Shown here: piece after piece, positions 5,605 through 7,638 of the stretch | Position numbering within the stretch: the first letter of the stretch is position 1 | Layout of the letters: every line of letters starts with the position of its first letter | Source of the DNA: JBKJVQ01 sp046717125 | GTDB lineage: Bacteria > Pseudomonadota > Alphaproteobacteria > Rhizobiales > Methyloligellaceae | Length of the DNA: 7,638 bases | NCBI GenBank assembly: GCA_046717125.1 | Contig: JBKJVQ010000173.1 | Coordinates: forward strand, 1 to 7,638 | Reading direction: 5' to 3' | The notes under the pieces: generated by a model | Databases searched by the model: none | What the model saw: only the letters and a program-made list of their open reading frames with translations | Told to the model about the DNA's origin: nothing | Program-made: the position numbers and the translations under genes

Positions 5605-7638
5605 GTCGATCGAAGCCGGCTGATCGGGCGGCCTCCGCATGATCAGCACCTGGCCGGGACCATCCATCCTGATCATGTCGCCGTGAACTTCGACCGGCAC
5701 GCCGCCAGCCGTCACCGCAATCTTCTCGGCGGGCCATGGCATGGCGAAGAAATAGCCGCCCGGCGGGCGCGCATCGCCCGAGATTTTGACGAGCAGGCCG
5801 TTCTCGACGGGACGCGCCTCGTAGCTCACGATCCCATAAGGCGTCGTCAGACCCGAGACCGAGACGCCATCGCGATCGAACCAGGCGGAAGGAACGCCCG
5901 CGGCGAGCACGAGCGACTGGTCGTGCTCGCGACCGTACACGAACAGATTGAGTGCCGAGCGGATATAGTCGGACGCGACCCACGCATGGGGCATGTCGCC
6001 GATGAATCGCGGCCGGCGCGCTTCGCGGCCCACGACCTCGGCCCATTGCAGCCAGCCCGCGGGCCGCTGATCGGCGAAGAAGAAGTCCATCAATTCGCCT
6101 GCGCGCTCGCGCCAGCCGAGCTGAACGAAAGCGCCGATGTTGCGGAGCTCGTAAGGCGTGTAGTCGTTCCACACCTTGTTCTCGTCGCGCCGCTTGAGGA
6201 AATTCGTCCAGTAGCGCTCGAACGTCGCCAGCATCAGTTCGGCCGGCAGGTTCTGCTGCGCTCCGCCGGGCGACAGCGCGATTGTGGTCGAAGTCGCATC
6301 GAAATCGCCGAGATCGGCGGCGCCGGGAATGTAGCCGATGCGGTGCGCTTCGGCGGCGAGCGGGATCGAGGCCATCAGATCGCGGGAGAACTCGTCTCGC
6401 GAGGCGATCAGCTCGGCCAGCTCGGGCTTCTCCAGCGCCGTCGCGATCATGACGGCGTCCTTGTAGCCGCGCAGCGACCAGAAATTGTCCCAGTACGAGT
6501 AAGCCGGCTTCTCCGAATACCCCTCGTGGCTGATCGAGGGCGGCATAAGCCCGAACAGCATGCGGCGCTCGGGTGTCTCGTTTTCGGGGGTGCGCTCGGA
6601 GCGCCGCAGCGTGTCCATGTAGCGCACAGCGGCGAGGATGCGCGGCCAAACTTCCTCGAGCAGCGCACGATCCTTCGTGAATTGCCAGACCTCGGCCGCG
6701 AGAAAGATAAATGCACCCTGGCTGTCGTTCTCGGGAACCGGGTCAGCGCCGCGCCCATCGACGCAGCACGGGATTTTTCCGTTCTCAAACTGATGTTTTG
6801 CAAACCAGCGCAGATAGTCGGCGGCTAGCCCCGCATGGCCAAGCCGCACGAGAGATTCCGAGATCATAGCCCCGTCGCGAATCCAGGACCGGTCGTAAGC
6901 CCGCGATCCCGGCTTGAGGGCGGCCTCGTCGCGCGACATCAGGATATGCGCCAGCGCCATGCGGATCGAACTGACGACGCGCTTGCCTTCCGGCGGCGTG
7001 TCGATCGTGATCTTGTCGAGCTTTCCGCTCCATTCCTCGGCGGCCGCCTGTTCCGCCTTGTCGAGCACGTCGCGGGCGTGTTGACCCTCAATGGCGATCG
7101 GACCGGGCGTGTTCGTCAGCGGCGACAACCAGCCGAAGGTCGCGCTTTCTCCGGGGTCGATCTCCACCGGATACAGCATGGAGCCCGAGGCGAGACCCGT
7201 GCTGTCCGAAACCTCGTGACGCACCATCGGCAATCCCGATTCGAGGAGTTGCGGGAAGCGCCCGGCATCGAATGTGGAGAACGAGATTTCGCCGGGCGGC
7301 GACAGCGGGGTCAGTCGTGGCTGACCGTTGACCGACACGACCTTGCCATCCCAAGCGATGGTTTCGATCGGCGACACGCCGCCGATAATGTTGAGTTTTT
7401 GACTCGGCGGGTTGACCTGGAACGGGCGCAGGGCAAGCGCGAGCGTCAGGCGCTGTTTCTCGTCGGTGCGGTTTGTGATCTCGTAACGCCCAAAGAGCCG
7501 TGCGTTCTTCGGCTCGCCTTGCGCGATTGCCGTGATCCGCAGGTCGAATTTCGGGTGGCGCCACGACACGCTCGGGATCGGGAGGTCGCCGTCGCGCAGC
7601 GTCTGCTTCGTCTCGACATCGGCCCAGGTCACGACGCT
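5602..7638 (-). CDS. Six-hairpin glycosidase-like protein, C-terminal 678 residues (start outside window)
   Basis: Probably a carbohydrate-active enzyme of the (alpha/alpha)6-barrel superfamily that includes glucoamylase, trehalase and debranching-type enzymes; the substrate cannot be read from the sequence. Numbering from the GTG codon at 7632: residues 1-190 are beta-rich (LFGRYEITNRTDEKQRLTLA looks like a sandwich domain), about 215-565 form the helical barrel, and about 570-676 make a beta-rich end (VSYEARPVENGLLVKISGDA). Candidate active-site motifs are YDRSWIRDGAM (246-256), where W-x-R-D recalls glucoamylase-like enzymes, ENDSQGAFIF (301-310), YSYWDNFWSLRGYKDA (378-393) and PHAWVASDYIRSALNLFVY (548-566). 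The frame is open to the window edge, so GTG 7632 is only an internal codon and any signal peptide or carbohydrate-binding domain lies upstream. Some homologues in this group, as I recall, are annotated as discoidin (F5/8 type C) proteins. The superfamily is fairly secure, the activity is not. Confidence 0.72.
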   Translation of the reverse strand, partial: SVVTWADVETKQTLRDGDLPIPSVSWRHPKFDLRITAIAQGEPKNARLFGRYEITNRTDEKQRLTLALALRPFQVNPPSQKLNIIGGVSPIETIAWDGKVVSVNGQPRLTPLSPPGEISFSTFDAGRFPQLLESGLPMVRHEVSDSTGLASGSMLYPVEIDPGESATFGWLSPLTNTPGPIAIEGQHARDVLDKAEQAAAEEWSGKLDKITIDTPPEGKRVVSSIRMALAHILMSRDEAALKPGSRAYDRSWIRDGAMISESLVRLGHAGLAADYLRWFAKHQFENGKIPCCVDGRGADPVPENDSQGAFIFLAAEVWQFTKDRALLEEVWPRILAAVRYMDTLRRSERTPENETPERRMLFGLMPPSISHEGYSEKPAYSYWDNFWSLRGYKDAVMIATALEKPELAELIASRDEFSRDLMASIPLAAEAHRIGYIPGAADLGDFDATSTTIALSPGGAQQNLPAELMLATFERYWTNFLKRRDENKVWNDYTPYELRNIGAFVQLGWRERAGELMDFFFADQRPAGWLQWAEVVGREARRPRFIGDMPHAWVASDYIRSALNLFVYGREHDQSLVLAAGVPSAWFDRDGVSVSGLTTPYGIVSYEARPVENGLLVKISGDARPPGGYFFAMPWPAEKIAVTAGGVPVEVHGDMIRMDGPGQVLIMRRPPDQPASID

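Noticed and set aside
5590..6828. 412-codon plus-strand ORF opposite the glycosidase-like gene
   Set aside because: Arg- and His-rich composition without motifs, fully antisense to a well-supported coding frame; a codon-bias shadow.

Overview
The window looks like chromosomal DNA of a high-GC alphaproteobacterium, probably of the order Hyphomicrobiales (Bradyrhizobium/Rhodopseudomonas/Xanthobacteraceae-like). This rests on GC-rich third codon positions, a histidine kinase core of the PleC/DivJ type, the style of the autotransporter, and a palindromic intergenic repeat with GTAGCCCGGAT ends that I recall from such genomes. The genus is inferred, not shown.

All three genes lie on the minus strand, so transcription runs from high to low coordinates. 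First (7638 to 5602) is the 3' part of a large protein with an (alpha/alpha)6 'six-hairpin' glycosidase-like domain between beta-rich regions; its start is outside the window. After a 230-base gap full of short palindromes comes a complete 793-residue membrane sensor histidine kinase (5371 to 2990). It has two membrane segments, an extracytoplasmic sensor region, two PAS-like domains, a coiled coil, and HisKA and HATPase domains. After a 329-base gap holding an 87-base REP-like hairpin comes an autotransporter gene (2660 to beyond base 1), which has a signal peptide, a passenger built from 29-residue repeats and an outer-membrane beta-barrel.

The autotransporter is the odd part. Its reading frame breaks twice, near 2172-2175 and near 1471-1473, each time by loss of one base. 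Everything downstream still reads as good protein for about 490 codons up to the window edge. The repeat array itself shows the first lesion: its period is 87 bases, but one unit is 86. This is either a very recent pseudogene, an assembly or sequencing error, or (least likely) a gene rescued by frameshifting.

The glycosidase-like enzyme and the autotransporter probably act at or beyond the cell envelope, and the kinase could sense envelope or extracellular conditions. The gaps are wide and no shared promoter is visible, so an operon is not supported. I do not see a clearly new multi-gene system. The observations most worth a second look are the double frameshift, the repeat array, the palindrome-rich leader of the kinase and the unassigned glycosidase family.
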